Positions 24,894 to 34,395 are shown, counted from the first letter of the stretch. The stretch: DNA of 64,000 bases from an uncultured Acidobacteriia bacterium (GCA_903828455.1 CAIKMJ010000025.1:84471-148470); one strand, 5' to 3'. The notes: generated by a model not told the origin, from the sequence alone. Numbers and translations: made by a program.

Positions 24894-27410
24894 TTAGTGC
24901 GCCCCGCCAAGGCGAATTCTCATTCCGACATAGGCGCTGCGGCCCGGCTCAAGATAGAACTGGTAGTAGCGCCTGTCGAGTATGTTGTCGAGAGTGGCGA
25001 ACAAAGTGACGCCGTGCGGAAGCTGATAGCCGCCGGTTGCCTCGGCGACGAAGTACGGAGAGTAGCTACCGGGGACACCCCGGACTTTGTCCGTATTCGC
25101 ATCGGTCGAGAAGAACCCCGAAATGTACCGACCCGAAAGAGATCCGGTCCACCGGTGATGGTCCGCGAGGATCGAAAAGGTAGCCGCTGTCTTGGGAACG
25201 CCGGGCACGTATCTGCCAACCGAAGCGGGTACTGCGGCGTTGTCCGTGATCCGGGAGACGTTGAGCGTGTAAGTCTCGGAGACGCGAAGCCAGGGAAGAA
25301 CCTGCTCCCGGAAACCTGCTTCGATACCCTGAGCGTAAGAACGCCCGGCGTTAATGCTGATGCGAGTATTCCCGGTAGGATCGTCAACGAGATCAGTTGA
25401 GGTGTAGATCAGGTTTTGTACGTAGTTCTGAAAGAATGTAGTGTCCGCGCTGAAGCGGCTTCCGAACCGTTTGCGGATGCCCACCTCGAAGCTGCGAACG
25501 CTTTCCGGCTTAAGCGCGGGATTGGCGAGCGTGACGGTGCCGGGTGGATAACTTGAGGCGGCGTAAAGATTGTTGACGGCTGGGCCGCGGAACGCGTTCG
25601 CGGCGACGAAGCGAAGAGTGAAATCCTTCGGAAGCTGCCAGGAGAGACCCGCGCGTCCGGTAATCGCATTCTGGGACCGGGAAGGAAGGACAAGCAACGC
25701 CGCAGTGGGCGACGCCTGAGAACGTCCACTATAGGTGCGCCATTCCTCAAGTCGCCCACCGAGTTGCAGAGAAACATGTTTCGTAAGGGCGTAATCAGCC
25801 TGAGCAAATGCCGCCGGTGCAATGACCAGTCCTTCGGCCCCTTTGGTGAACAGAATCTTGCTGTCGCGAATCGCGAAGTTGGACAGATTGTAGTTCGCAT
25901 TGCGCGTGATGTCCTGGCGGACCTCCGCCCCGAAGATGTATTTTTGGCGGCCGGATGGTGTGAGATTCCATTGAATATCTGCGTGATTGGAGCGATTCGG
26001 ATACTGCGTTGTAGTTCCCGGACCGCCGGAGAACGTCGACCCGCCGGCTGGCAAGGAGAACCAGTTGTCGACAGCATCGGTTGTGCCCGCGCCGATCCGC
26101 AGCCAACTCCGGGCGCTGAACGTGTGGTAAAGCGATCCGATCAAGTACTCGATAGTCTCGCCTCCAGGCCCGGCCACGAAGAGGGAGGGGGTGATGGCAA
26201 TCTGCTTCAAGCCACCATAGTTGAAGAAGAAAGAACCGCTCGTGATCGGGTTGCCTGAACTGTCACGAACGGTAGGCACTGAGGCGTTGTAGCCATACTG
26301 TTGCCGCAGTTGCATGTATTGGAACGAGAACGTCGTCTTCTCGGACAGTGTGTAGTCGAATCTGGTTCGGATGGCATCCTGAAAGAATCCATTGTTGCCC
26401 TGCGTCCCGATCTGGTAGCGAACAGCGCCCGTATTACTGAGAACGATCGGTGGCGTCGGCAGTATTGGCGACGATGCTGTAGTTGCATTAGAGGCACTGG
26501 CATATACGCCGGGACCGGTGGGATACCCATGCAACTGCAGCTTGGAATAGCTTCCCGTGAAGCCCAACTTCTTCCAGAACCGGTCACTGTAGCGGGCGGC
26601 GAGCATTTCGGTTCCGTAGGCTCCATACTGGCCGCTCAACTCGACACTTCGTTCCGTGACGGGCCGGGTAAACATCTGAATGACCCCCGCCATCGCGTTA
26701 CCGCCATAGAGAACAGAGCCCGGGCCGCGGGCAACCTCAACGCTCTCCATTTCGGCTACGGGAAGGAGCGCCCAGGGAGCTTTGCCTGAGTAGGCATCGT
26801 TGATGGGTTGGCCATCCAGAAGCACGAGGACGCGGGGCGAGTTTGCGGCAAAACCCCGCATTCCGACGGCCGTGCTTGTGTCCGCCGCACCCTTCTGGCG
26901 ATACACGTTGACGCCTTCCTCATAGCTGAGCGACTGGTCGATGAGCCGCACGTTTCGGACGTCGATGTTTTCTCGATTGACGGCGTTGACGGCGACTACG
27001 GACTTGTCGATCTCCACCGCATCGCGCCCGCCGGTTACGACGACGGAAGAATTCAGGCCGGCAACCTTCAATTGGATGTTTACCGGAGCGCTGCGACTCG
27101 TGGCTTCAATCTGCCGCTCTTCAGCGTCGAAGCCCTTCTGCAGGATCGTGACCTTAAAAGCTCCGGGCGGGACTGATTCGAAGCTAAAAGCCCCGCTTTC
27201 ATTGGTCCTGGCGGTGGCGGTCCAATTTGCTCCAGTACTGGTTACCTTCACGGTCGCGCCTTCGACGGGTGCTCCGGCAGGATCGGTCACGGTGCCCGTA
27301 ATAACGTCGGACAATCCGGATGACTGAGCAATGAGGATAAAAGATAAGGCGAGGGATATCGCAATGAATCGTAAAGCTCTAATGATGTGATTTTCGTCGG
27401 GTCTCTTCAT
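24894..27410 (-). CDS. TonB-dependent receptor of the copper operon
   Basis: An 838-residue outer-membrane receptor. A signal peptide (about 1-33) is followed by a carboxypeptidase-regulatory-like domain (about 36-115). A well-formed plug (about 125-245) has LIDQSLSYEEGVNVYRQKG, VLLDGQPINDAYSGKAPW and VEVARGPGSVLYGGNAMAGV, and the barrel ends LGGAH. It resembles siderophore, cobalamin and copper-chelate (OprC/MbnT-like) receptors. It is the first gene of a collinear ten-gene run that includes MbnP/MbnH, SCO1 and CusF-like genes, so import of copper or a copper complex is the best guess; iron or heme is an alternative. Confidence 0.85.
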   Translation of the reverse strand: MKRPDENHIIRALRFIAISLALSFILIAQSSGLSDVITGTVTDPAGAPVEGATVKVTSTGANWTATARTNESGAFSFESVPPGAFKVTILQKGFDAEERQIEATSRSAPVNIQLKVAGLNSSVVVTGGRDAVEIDKSVVAVNAVNRENIDVRNVRLIDQSLSYEEGVNVYRQKGAADTSTAVGMRGFAANSPRVLVLLDGQPINDAYSGKAPWALLPVAEMESVEVARGPGSVLYGGNAMAGVIQMFTRPVTERSVELSGQYGAYGTEMLAARYSDRFWKKLGFTGSYSKLQLHGYPTGPGVYASASNATTASSPILPTPPIVLSNTGAVRYQIGTQGNNGFFQDAIRTRFDYTLSEKTTFSFQYMQLRQQYGYNASVPTVRDSSGNPITSGSFFFNYGGLKQIAITPSLFVAGPGGETIEYLIGSLYHTFSARSWLRIGAGTTDAVDNWFSLPAGGSTFSGGPGTTTQYPNRSNHADIQWNLTPSGRQKYIFGAEVRQDITRNANYNLSNFAIRDSKILFTKGAEGLVIAPAAFAQADYALTKHVSLQLGGRLEEWRTYSGRSQASPTAALLVLPSRSQNAITGRAGLSWQLPKDFTLRFVAANAFRGPAVNNLYAASSYPPGTVTLANPALKPESVRSFEVGIRKRFGSRFSADTTFFQNYVQNLIYTSTDLVDDPTGNTRISINAGRSYAQGIEAGFREQVLPWLRVSETYTLNVSRITDNAAVPASVGRYVPGVPKTAATFSILADHHRWTGSLSGRYISGFFSTDANTDKVRGVPGSYSPYFVAEATGGYQLPHGVTLFATLDNILDRRYYQFYLEPGRSAYVGMRIRLGGAH

Positions 27411-27678
27411 ATGGGTCCGATTGAGTAATACGTGCCTCCACGACTGCTCAGATGTGGCACGCGACCTGGTTGAAAACGGCCTTCCCGACGCCCGTCCATC
27501 TGGATTTCGCGTGAGAGGTTGGCCTTGGAGGAGCGCCGCTTAGGGTGGTTGGGTGTGCTTCGAGATTACGAATCAGACGCTCAGATCTCCCGGCACGCGA
27601 GTAAATGCGCAGGCAATTGCGGGAGTCCGGGATTGATTTTAACCCTGAACGCCCGAAAAGATGGGAAAAGAGTGATTC
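27411..27678. other. Upstream region of the TonB receptor, no gene
   Basis: About 268 bases, presumably including the promoter of the copper operon. I looked for a cobalamin riboswitch: a GGGAAGGC string is present but without the other conserved boxes in order. Nothing else stands out. Confidence 0.4.
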
Positions 27679-28071
27679 CTACTCGAAGCGGCCAGATGAG
27701 GGAGGGCCACGCTTTTGATGCGAGTGCCCACGGGGAGTTTGGAGAACTGGTTGATCGGCCGTTACCCGGAGGACGGAACATTCATTCGAAAAAGAGCCTG
27801 ACGCCGGATGCCCGTCTACTGCGGCATGAAAGACTGCGGGCGCGGCTATGGTCTGAGGGAAGAGGGGGCACTTTGCATTCGCTCGGAAACCGGGTCCCGA
27901 TTCTGACGAACCGTGGGACATCGAGCAATGATGCTTGCCGTTACGCCGGCAACAGGCGGGCAGATTTGAGTCGTCGGAATCTGAGCCAAACGCGGGCGCC
28001 AGCAGCGAGGAGCTGAGGATCACCAGCAAAAAGATGGACAGAAGACGTCTCAAACCACGATTGTATATCAC
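27679..28071 (-). CDS. Small exported Cys/His-rich protein
   Basis: A protein of about 130 residues if it starts at the GTG at 28071; the frame is open to 28278. A hydrophobic segment (LLSIFLLVILSSSLLAPAF) is followed by ACCRRNGKHHCSMSHG, a dense Cys/His/Met cluster, then single cysteines in AKCPLF and NECSVL. This CCRRNGKHHC pattern looks like a soft-metal binding site. It lies just upstream of the copper operon and divergent to the CobN-like operon. The start is uncertain and the function inferred; I know no named family. Confidence 0.6.
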   Translation of the reverse strand: MIYNRGLRRLLSIFLLVILSSSLLAPAFGSDSDDSNLPACCRRNGKHHCSMSHGSSESGPGFRANAKCPLFPQTIAAPAVFHAAVDGHPASGSFSNECSVLRVTADQPVLQTPRGHSHQKRGPPSSGRFE

Positions 28072-28262
28072 TCGAGGACGCGCCGGCGTTGCTGCGCGGC
28101 AAATCACCGCACCCTTTCCCCGGCTAACGACATCCGAATCCTCAACCGGAGCGTAGTCCTGATTGAAGGATTCGCTGGGCTGGCAGTTTTCGCACGAACA
28201 TAAATTTGGTAGCACGAGAGATAATAGATTCGAGGCCTTGTCGTCGGCTTCCGATACCGCGT

Positions 28263-31200
28263 ATGAAGCTTTGTGCACAACTTGCTCTGTTGGCGTTGAT
28301 GGCCCCTTGGGCTATGCACGCGGCTGATCCCGTCCGCGTCGCCGTCTACACCAGCAATCCTCAGCTACTCCCCGACGCCCTGCGTGAGTTTGAGCGCGCC
28401 AACGGTCCGGGACTCGTCGATCTTGTGGTGATGGATGCCGACACCCCTCCGGAAAGAGTTGCCGGAGCCCGCGTTATCTATTCGTACGTCATGAGCGCGA
28501 GCTTGTACGCGCAGTTCGCCCCGGCAGCGCGGAAGGCCGCAGCTGCCGGAGCCGTTGTGATCGCGCAGCCGCCAGACCTCGCAGAGCACCGCTGGCAGGT
28601 GAAGCCCGACGTCAAAGCCAGCGGGGCCGCCTACGAATACTGGGACAACGGAGGGGTGGACAATCTCGCCGCGTTTCTTGCTTACTGTTACAAACTAGGC
28701 GGCGGCGAGCGACACATCTCGATACCAGCGCCCGTTCGCCATGTAGTCCAGGGCATTTATCATCCAAAGGCCCCGAGACCTTTTGAGTCGCTGCCGGACT
28801 ATCTCGCGTGGTACCGCGCGCAACACCTCGTCCCGGAAAGAGCGCCGCTTGCCGGAATCCTCTTTTATCAAACGAACTACAAACTGAACGATCTGGCGCA
28901 CATCGACGCTCTGATCACGACGCTCGAGAAGCGCGGCGTAGGCGCCGTGCCGGTTTTCGGCTGGCCGGTCCCTGCTCTTGCCCCATTCCTGGGCGAACCG
29001 GGCAACTCTCCGTTGCGCCTGCTCTACTCCTTCAATTTGGGTTTTGCGCAGGCCTCCGACAGCGAAACCCTGGAACGCTATGGCCTGCACGTTATCGACC
29101 TCATGACTTCGCGCGATTCCTACGAGGTGTGGAGCCGGTCCGCCTTCGGCATCACACCTGAGCGCCTTTCCACCCAGGTGGCGCTTCCGGAGATCGCGGG
29201 CGCAACCGAGCCCATCGTGGTCGGCACGACGGAGAAGATCGCGGGCGGGGTTGGCTCGTCTACCAAACCCGTGCACGAACGAATCGAAATGGCGGTAAAC
29301 CGCGGTGCGCGGTGGCTGGCGCTGCGGGACAAGCCAAACGCGGAAAAACACATTGGCCTGCTTTACTTCAACAACCCGCCCGGTAAAGGGAACATCGGGG
29401 CCAGCTACCTGAACGTCTTCCCGACTCTCGTGGAGGTGCTGACAAAGCTTCGGGAAAGCGGTTATCAGACCGGCGAAGCATTGCCTTCCGAAAAGGAACT
29501 GGAAGCCCTGCTCGAAATCAGCGGCCGAAACATCGAAGTGTGGGCTCCCGGCGAACTGGAAGCTCTCGTGGAGAAGGGCCATGTCGTGCTGGTTTCCATG
29601 AAGAAGTACCGGTCATGGTTTCAGTCGCTTCCGAAGCAGTTTCAGGATTTCGTCAATGCCGGCTGGGGACCGCCGGAGAAGTCGCACCTGATGACTTACA
29701 CTGCACGCGACGGAGAGAAGTTCTTCGTCGTGCCCGGTATTCGTATCGGCAATGTGTTCCTCGGGCCGCAACCGCTGCGCACCACGTTTGAGCGCAGTAT
29801 GGAGGTAGCCCACAACATCAACATCCCACCACCTCATTCATACATCGCGACCTACCTCTGGTACCGCAATGAATTCAAGGCCGATGCGGTCGTTCACTTT
29901 GGCCGCCACGGAAACCTCGAGTTCCTTCCGGGGAAGAACGTGGGTCAGGCTGGCTGGGACAGTTCCGAGGCGATTCTCGGCGACTTGCCGCACGCGTATT
30001 ACTACATCATGGATGGCGGAGGGGAATCGACAACGGCCCGACGGCGGAGCGCCGCAGTGATGATCAGCCACCTGACTCCGCTGGTCGTGGCTGGCGGCGA
30101 GCAGGACCAGTTTGCTGCTCTGCGGAATACCTTCGAAAATCTTCAAAAGACAGAGGACGTTTCCCCGGCGCTGGAAGAGCAGTACCGAAAGTCTGCGATT
30201 GCCGAGATTCGTCGCCTCAGGCTGGACACACAGTTGCAGCTGCGTCTGGAGGCGGTCGACTGGAAAGTAACGCAGGAGAAAGTCGAGGCTTTTCTCGATG
30301 CCACAGAAGCCGGACCGATCCCGCTGGGTCTTCACACGGTCGGCAAATTGCCAGACCCCGCGACTCAGAAAGAGGCACTTGGCGAACTCCTCAAACTGAG
30401 CCTGTCGGATGCCGAACTGCGGCAGTACAAGGTTCAGCTCGCAACCTGGGCAGAGGCTCTGTGCGAAGAGCGTCAGCCCTCTCTGCCAGCCAGTCTCCCG
30501 CCGCTCCTGAAAGACAAACTGCAGAGTGCATTTGCTGCGGGGGCCGTTTGGCTGCGCAATCTGAGGCAGTCTCCTGCCCGCGAACTGGAGAGTCTGGTCA
30601 CCATACTCAGTGGCCGGTTCGAGCCCAGCGGCATGTCCGGCGATCCGCTCCGAACACCGGCGGGCCTCCCGACCGGAAGAAACATACACGACTTCGATCC
30701 GAATCTGTTGCCGACCAAGGAAGCCTGGGAACTCGGCAAAAAGATGGCTCGCGCGGCTCTCGCGAAGTTCGAACAGGAAGAGCACAATGTACCCGAGAAG
30801 ATCAGCATGGTTCTGTGGTACGGAGAGACCATCCGGCACCAAGGCGCCATGGAATCCGAGGCCATGTATCTCATGGGAGTCGAGCCGAAGTGGAATGCAC
30901 GCGGCTCTGTGGACGGTCTTCGGCTTATCCCTCTTCAGGAACTCGGTCGGCCACGTGTCGATGTCGTACTGACCCTCGGCGGCATTTACCGCGATGGCTT
31001 CCCCGATAAAGTCCTGTTGCTGGATCGTGCTTCTAAACTGGCCGCAGCGGATGGCGACAACGCGATCATTCGGCATACCCGACAGGTAGCAGAGGCACTA
31101 AGGAAGGCAGGCGTTGCTCCTGACCTCGCGGCCAAGGCAGCCAGCGCGCGTTCGTTTGCCGCAGCGCCAGGCGACTACGGTGCCGGTATTTCGAACATGG

Positions 31201-32297
31201 TGAAGCAGAGCAAAGACGCCGGGAATCTTCAGGGTTTGGCCGATGTCTACGCGAACTACATGAACCACGCGTATTCCTCCGAACTCTGGGGAGAGGCCGT
31301 GCCCAATGCGCTCTCCAAACATCTGGAAGGCAACCAGGCGATCATCCACAGCCGCGCCACCAACGTCTATGGTGTCCTCGACAATGACGACTTCTATGAG
31401 TTCGCGGGTGGATTAAACGCCGCTACCAAGACTGCCAACGGTGGCAATGCGCCGGCGTTCTACGTGAACGACATGAAGACCCGGGGCAAAGAAAAGGTTA
31501 CCGGGATCCAGAACTTCATTGCCACGGAATTGAACGCGAGGTACTGGAATCCGAAGTGGATTCAGGCTGCACAGAAGGCGGGCTATGCAGGGGCGCGCGA
31601 GATCGCCGACACGATGGAGAACCTCTACGGTTGGCAGGCGACGTCTGCTGAACGTATGGATGGCGTTTTCTGGCAGAACAGTTATGACGTATACGTCGCC
31701 GACAAGAACGGTCTGGAGATGGATAAGTTCTTCGAGAAAGCGAATCCACACGCGCAGCAGGCGATGATGGCACGCATGCTCGAAGTGGACCGACAGGGAT
31801 CATACAAGTTTTCGACAGAAAACAGGAATGAACTGGTCCGAAAGTACGTCCAGACCGTCGCGAAGGTCGGTGCAACCTGTTCAGCGAATACCTGTGGGAA
31901 TCTGAAGCTCCATCAGTACATCGCTGCGCAGGCCGCCTTAGTGCCCGGGCTTGGGTCTGCGGAACTTAGCGCTTTCGGACGCACTATGGCGAGGGCCACT
32001 GGCTGGAATGCGGCAGAATTCGCCAATGCTCCGGCGGCTCTTCGGTCGGGCATTCAACAGGGCTCGCAGGTCAGCCGGTCGCGGACACCGCCGCGCGACA
32101 GTCCGGCGAACCGTTCTGTTTCATCTCCGCTTCCGTTTGTGACCGGCTATCGCATGTCGGAACAACTACTGCATACAAGCGCTCGGCCTCCGGGCCCGCT
32201 GCCGGTGTCATTCCTGCCTCTCGCACTCATCGTGATGATGATCGGCGCGGGATTTCTGCTGGAAGCAATCCGGACCGGAACAAAGGGTATTTCATGA
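28263..32297 (+). CDS. CobN-like chelatase, exported and membrane-anchored (HmuS-type)
   Basis: A 1,344-residue protein. It has an N-terminal signal peptide (MKLCAQLALLALMAPWAMHAA), a full-length CobN/BchH-type body including VVHFGRHGNLEFLPGKNVG at about 543-561, and a C-terminal transmembrane helix (FLPLALIVMMIGAGFLLEA). Cobaltochelatase CobN is normally cytoplasmic, but here the protein should sit in the periplasm, anchored to the inner membrane. With the following ExbB-like and DUF2149 genes this matches the HmuS-type loci of Bacteroidetes, where a CobN-like protein acts in heme or tetrapyrrole metal removal. I chose the ATG at 28263 because it gives the signal peptide; the ATG at 28206 would bury it. 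No CobS/CobT ATPase is present. Confidence 0.82.
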   Translation: MKLCAQLALLALMAPWAMHAADPVRVAVYTSNPQLLPDALREFERANGPGLVDLVVMDADTPPERVAGARVIYSYVMSASLYAQFAPAARKAAAAGAVVIAQPPDLAEHRWQVKPDVKASGAAYEYWDNGGVDNLAAFLAYCYKLGGGERHISIPAPVRHVVQGIYHPKAPRPFESLPDYLAWYRAQHLVPERAPLAGILFYQTNYKLNDLAHIDALITTLEKRGVGAVPVFGWPVPALAPFLGEPGNSPLRLLYSFNLGFAQASDSETLERYGLHVIDLMTSRDSYEVWSRSAFGITPERLSTQVALPEIAGATEPIVVGTTEKIAGGVGSSTKPVHERIEMAVNRGARWLALRDKPNAEKHIGLLYFNNPPGKGNIGASYLNVFPTLVEVLTKLRESGYQTGEALPSEKELEALLEISGRNIEVWAPGELEALVEKGHVVLVSMKKYRSWFQSLPKQFQDFVNAGWGPPEKSHLMTYTARDGEKFFVVPGIRIGNVFLGPQPLRTTFERSMEVAHNINIPPPHSYIATYLWYRNEFKADAVVHFGRHGNLEFLPGKNVGQAGWDSSEAILGDLPHAYYYIMDGGGESTTARRRSAAVMISHLTPLVVAGGEQDQFAALRNTFENLQKTEDVSPALEEQYRKSAIAEIRRLRLDTQLQLRLEAVDWKVTQEKVEAFLDATEAGPIPLGLHTVGKLPDPATQKEALGELLKLSLSDAELRQYKVQLATWAEALCEERQPSLPASLPPLLKDKLQSAFAAGAVWLRNLRQSPARELESLVTILSGRFEPSGMSGDPLRTPAGLPTGRNIHDFDPNLLPTKEAWELGKKMARAALAKFEQEEHNVPEKISMVLWYGETIRHQGAMESEAMYLMGVEPKWNARGSVDGLRLIPLQELGRPRVDVVLTLGGIYRDGFPDKVLLLDRASKLAAADGDNAIIRHTRQVAEALRKAGVAPDLAAKAASARSFAAAPGDYGAGISNMVKQSKDAGNLQGLADVYANYMNHAYSSELWGEAVPNALSKHLEGNQAIIHSRATNVYGVLDNDDFYEFAGGLNAATKTANGGNAPAFYVNDMKTRGKEKVTGIQNFIATELNARYWNPKWIQAAQKAGYAGAREIADTMENLYGWQATSAERMDGVFWQNSYDVYVADKNGLEMDKFFEKANPHAQQAMMARMLEVDRQGSYKFSTENRNELVRKYVQTVAKVGATCSANTCGNLKLHQYIAAQAALVPGLGSAELSAFGRTMARATGWNAAEFANAPAALRSGIQQGSQVSRSRTPPRDSPANRSVSSPLPFVTGYRMSEQLLHTSARPPGPLPVSFLPLALIVMMIGAGFLLEAIRTGTKGIS

Positions 32298-32974
32298 CGA
32301 ATCTCTATCAATGGACTGTCTCGCTTTTTTACCAGTTGGCGAATGCCTTTTTCTGGCCTGTTGCAGTAGCTCTGTTAGCGCTGCTGACGGTCACGCTGGC
32401 CGATCTGGGCGGGCTCTTCTTCACGTTCTGGCGGAAGAGGCGCGAAGCTCGCTCAGACTTGCCGGCAATTGCCCGGGCACTGGAGCAAAACGAGACCATA
32501 CAAGGCGCGCTCGATGACGTGATCCTCTCACCATCGCTTCGACGATTCTGGACAAAGGTGGAGTCGCGGTTGAGAGAAACCGGCTCGGGGACCAACGTCG
32601 ATCTGTGGCTGGAGGAAGTGCTGCAACAGGAAGAACTCGACGTGGCGGGGCGACTGGATCGTACCCGCCTTTTCATCCGGATCGGGCCAATGCTCGGGCT
32701 TGCCGGGACCATCATTCCGCTGGGACCAGCGCTGCAGTCGCTGCTGGGAGGGGACATGGCGGGCATGGTGAGTCATCTGGTGGTCGGCTTTGGCGCAGTG
32801 GTCTGCGGTCTGGTGATGTCTGGGGTTTCGTACTTCATCACCCTCGTCCGGGAGCGCTGGACCCGTGTGGAGTTGAAAGAGATGGAGAACCTATGCGAAT
32901 TGACCCTGCGTTCGCTTCGTTCCAGTGGCCGCGCCGCTGAAGAGGAGACCTATGAGAGCCTTCGTACGGCGTAG
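32294..32974 (+). CDS. MotA/TolQ/ExbB-family proton channel protein
   Basis: A 226-residue inner-membrane protein with three transmembrane segments at about 16-42, 135-158 and 163-190. The family signature GPMLGLAGTIIPLGPALQSL spans the second helix. It overlaps the CobN-like gene by four bases (ATGA). ExbB/TolQ proteins form proton-driven motors with an ExbD/TolR partner. No ExbD gene is here; the next product, DUF2149, has one membrane helix and a periplasmic tail and may fill that place. It probably energises the CobN-like protein or a TonB-like coupling. Confidence 0.85.
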   Translation: MTNLYQWTVSLFYQLANAFFWPVAVALLALLTVTLADLGGLFFTFWRKRREARSDLPAIARALEQNETIQGALDDVILSPSLRRFWTKVESRLRETGSGTNVDLWLEEVLQQEELDVAGRLDRTRLFIRIGPMLGLAGTIIPLGPALQSLLGGDMAGMVSHLVVGFGAVVCGLVMSGVSYFITLVRERWTRVELKEMENLCELTLRSLRSSGRAAEEETYESLRTA

Positions 32975-33332
32975 GCGCGGATTGGATTCGCTCGCATCGG
33001 TGCACAGGGAAGACCCTCTCTCGGGTGTGGCCAACCTGTTCGACGCCTCGATCGTCTTCGCGGTCGGTTTGATGGTTGCCTTGGTACAGGCTTTCAGCCT
33101 GGCGCAGTTCCTGGACCCGAATTCTCAGTTCACCATCATGAAGAAGGACGCTCGAACTGGTCAGGTGGAGGTAATCGAGAAGGACCACCGCGACATCAAG
33201 GTTAAGAAGATGACGCCTGAAAAGAAGGGTGGGCCGGGGCTGCGACTGGGGGTCGCATATCAGTTACCGGACGGGAGTATTGTTTATGTTCCGGAGGGCG
33301 GCGACGTCGCTAAGCCTTCGCCGGTGCGGTGA
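32952..33332 (+). CDS. DUF2149-family membrane protein, ExbD-like position
   Basis: A 126-residue protein. A short basic N-terminus and the DUF2149 motif EDPLSGVANLFDASIVFAVG run into one transmembrane helix (about 33-52). A predominantly charged extramembrane region with VEVIEKDHRDIKVKKM and a small beta segment follows. The ATG at 32952 has AGAGGAG directly upstream and lies inside the end of the ExbB-like gene, so the two are coupled. The topology matches ExbD/TolR (one helix plus periplasmic domain), although the sequence family is different. DUF2149 genes typically accompany ExbB-like and CobN-like genes. Confidence 0.78.
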   Translation: MRAFVRRRRGLDSLASVHREDPLSGVANLFDASIVFAVGLMVALVQAFSLAQFLDPNSQFTIMKKDARTGQVEVIEKDHRDIKVKKMTPEKKGGPGLRLGVAYQLPDGSIVYVPEGGDVAKPSPVR

Positions 33333-33373
33333 TTGGCGACCCGTTGGCGCGATGCAGCTTGTAAGACAGGTCT

Positions 33374-33868
33374 TTAAGCGGTTATGTAGCCCAAGGCCTG
33401 TTGACGAAGGTGGGCAATCGCCTCCATCACATTCGCCTGATTCGCGATAGCTTCGACAAGGCGCGCATATTCGGGATCGGTTGCGTAAACGCGTGCGACT
33501 GAGGCAATCAGAGCGCCGAGGTTGCGACCCTGCTGAAACTTCGCCCACGCTGCTCTATAGGGCGCGCCGTTTGTAATGAGCCAGGCGTAATCGCGGCAGG
33601 AGTCCGCGAGCGAATCATAGTCGGCGAATTCGAGATTCTCGACAACGGATTTACCATTCACGAACTCGTGCGTGGTTACCGTGCAGCATTGGGTGTGCCG
33701 GTCGGCCTTCTTGATCCCGAAGTAGTTGGCGTGGCCGACGGGCTTTGCGCCCCATTCGGATTCGAGTGCCCACTGCGCAATCATCAATCGGGCCGGGCAG
33801 CCGGTCTGCTTTTCGAGCGCGGCTGCGATGCGCGCGACTTCATTCAATCGGTGATCGTGATCATTCAT
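33374..33868 (-). CDS. Phage endolysin, glucosaminidase (FlgJ-like) family
   Basis: A 164-residue protein with one glucosaminidase domain: ARLMIAQWALESEWG with the catalytic Glu context, GHANYFGIKK, and the helical C-terminal part VARVYATDPEYARLVEAI. These enzymes cleave the peptidoglycan glycan strand. I chose the ATG at 33868, which has GAGGTG upstream. There is no signal peptide, as usual for holin-dependent lysins, and no holin was recognised nearby. It is the last gene of the tail module and converges with the DUF2149 gene, marking the left edge of the prophage. Confidence 0.82.
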   Translation of the reverse strand: MNDHDHRLNEVARIAAALEKQTGCPARLMIAQWALESEWGAKPVGHANYFGIKKADRHTQCCTVTTHEFVNGKSVVENLEFADYDSLADSCRDYAWLITNGAPYRAAWAKFQQGRNLGALIASVARVYATDPEYARLVEAIANQANVMEAIAHLRQQALGYITA

Positions 33869-33899
33869 TTGGCACCTCATTGGTTTGGAATTTCGAAAC

Positions 33900-34391
33900 T
33901 CAGCAACTGACCGAGACGATCATGCCGGCGGGAAGCTGGATGGCGGGGATGGAGCCTGGCGTCGAGATCAGCCAAGTGCCATTGAGCGGTTTGGTGAAAC
34001 GGCCCAGAAGCAGTGGGGCCAGTGTGCCCCGGAACGCGTGCGGAAAATATCCGAGCGTGGTGTGCTGAACACCGCTGATCTTGCTCAAGGCCCCGATCGT
34101 TGCGGAGTACTCGGTGGTCGCGCCGACGGGCGCAGTTGGAGGAGACGGCGGGTTGTACTGAAGCTCCGAGTACGAGGAAAAGAATGCCGCCGCGGGGCTG
34201 AAGATGACGAGTCGCTGAAACCCCGCCACCGGTACTCCGCCCCCAGCGCCATTTGCCGTCCTGCTCAGGTATCGGCCCGGCGTCGTATGCTGGACGCCAC
34301 TGATCTTCGTCAGCGACCCGATCGTGGCCCCGTACTGTGTGAGCGAACCGGTAGGAGCCGCGATTGCATTCTCGACAATGATCGTCGCCAT
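33900..34391 (-). CDS. Phage structural protein with an internal duplication
   Basis: A 163-residue protein I do not recognise. It consists of two related halves of about 40-50 residues. Each begins PTGSLTQYGATIGSLTKISGVQHTT or a close variant (PVGATTEYSATIGALSKISGVQHTT), so a short beta-rich module was duplicated. It lies between tail-fibre-region genes and the endolysin and is probably a tail decoration or receptor-binding accessory. Confidence 0.6.
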   Translation of the reverse strand: MATIIVENAIAAPTGSLTQYGATIGSLTKISGVQHTTPGRYLSRTANGAGGGVPVAGFQRLVIFSPAAAFFSSYSELQYNPPSPPTAPVGATTEYSATIGALSKISGVQHTTLGYFPHAFRGTLAPLLLGRFTKPLNGTWLISTPGSIPAIQLPAGMIVSVSC

Positions 34392-34395
34392 GGTC

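Noticed and set aside
27411..27678. Possible cobalamin riboswitch upstream of the TonB receptor
   Set aside because: Only a GGGAAGGC string is seen; the B12 box and the other conserved segments are absent or out of order.
33333..33373. Attachment site at the left edge of the prophage
   Set aside because: No tRNA gene is present, and no segment here clearly recurs at the right edge.
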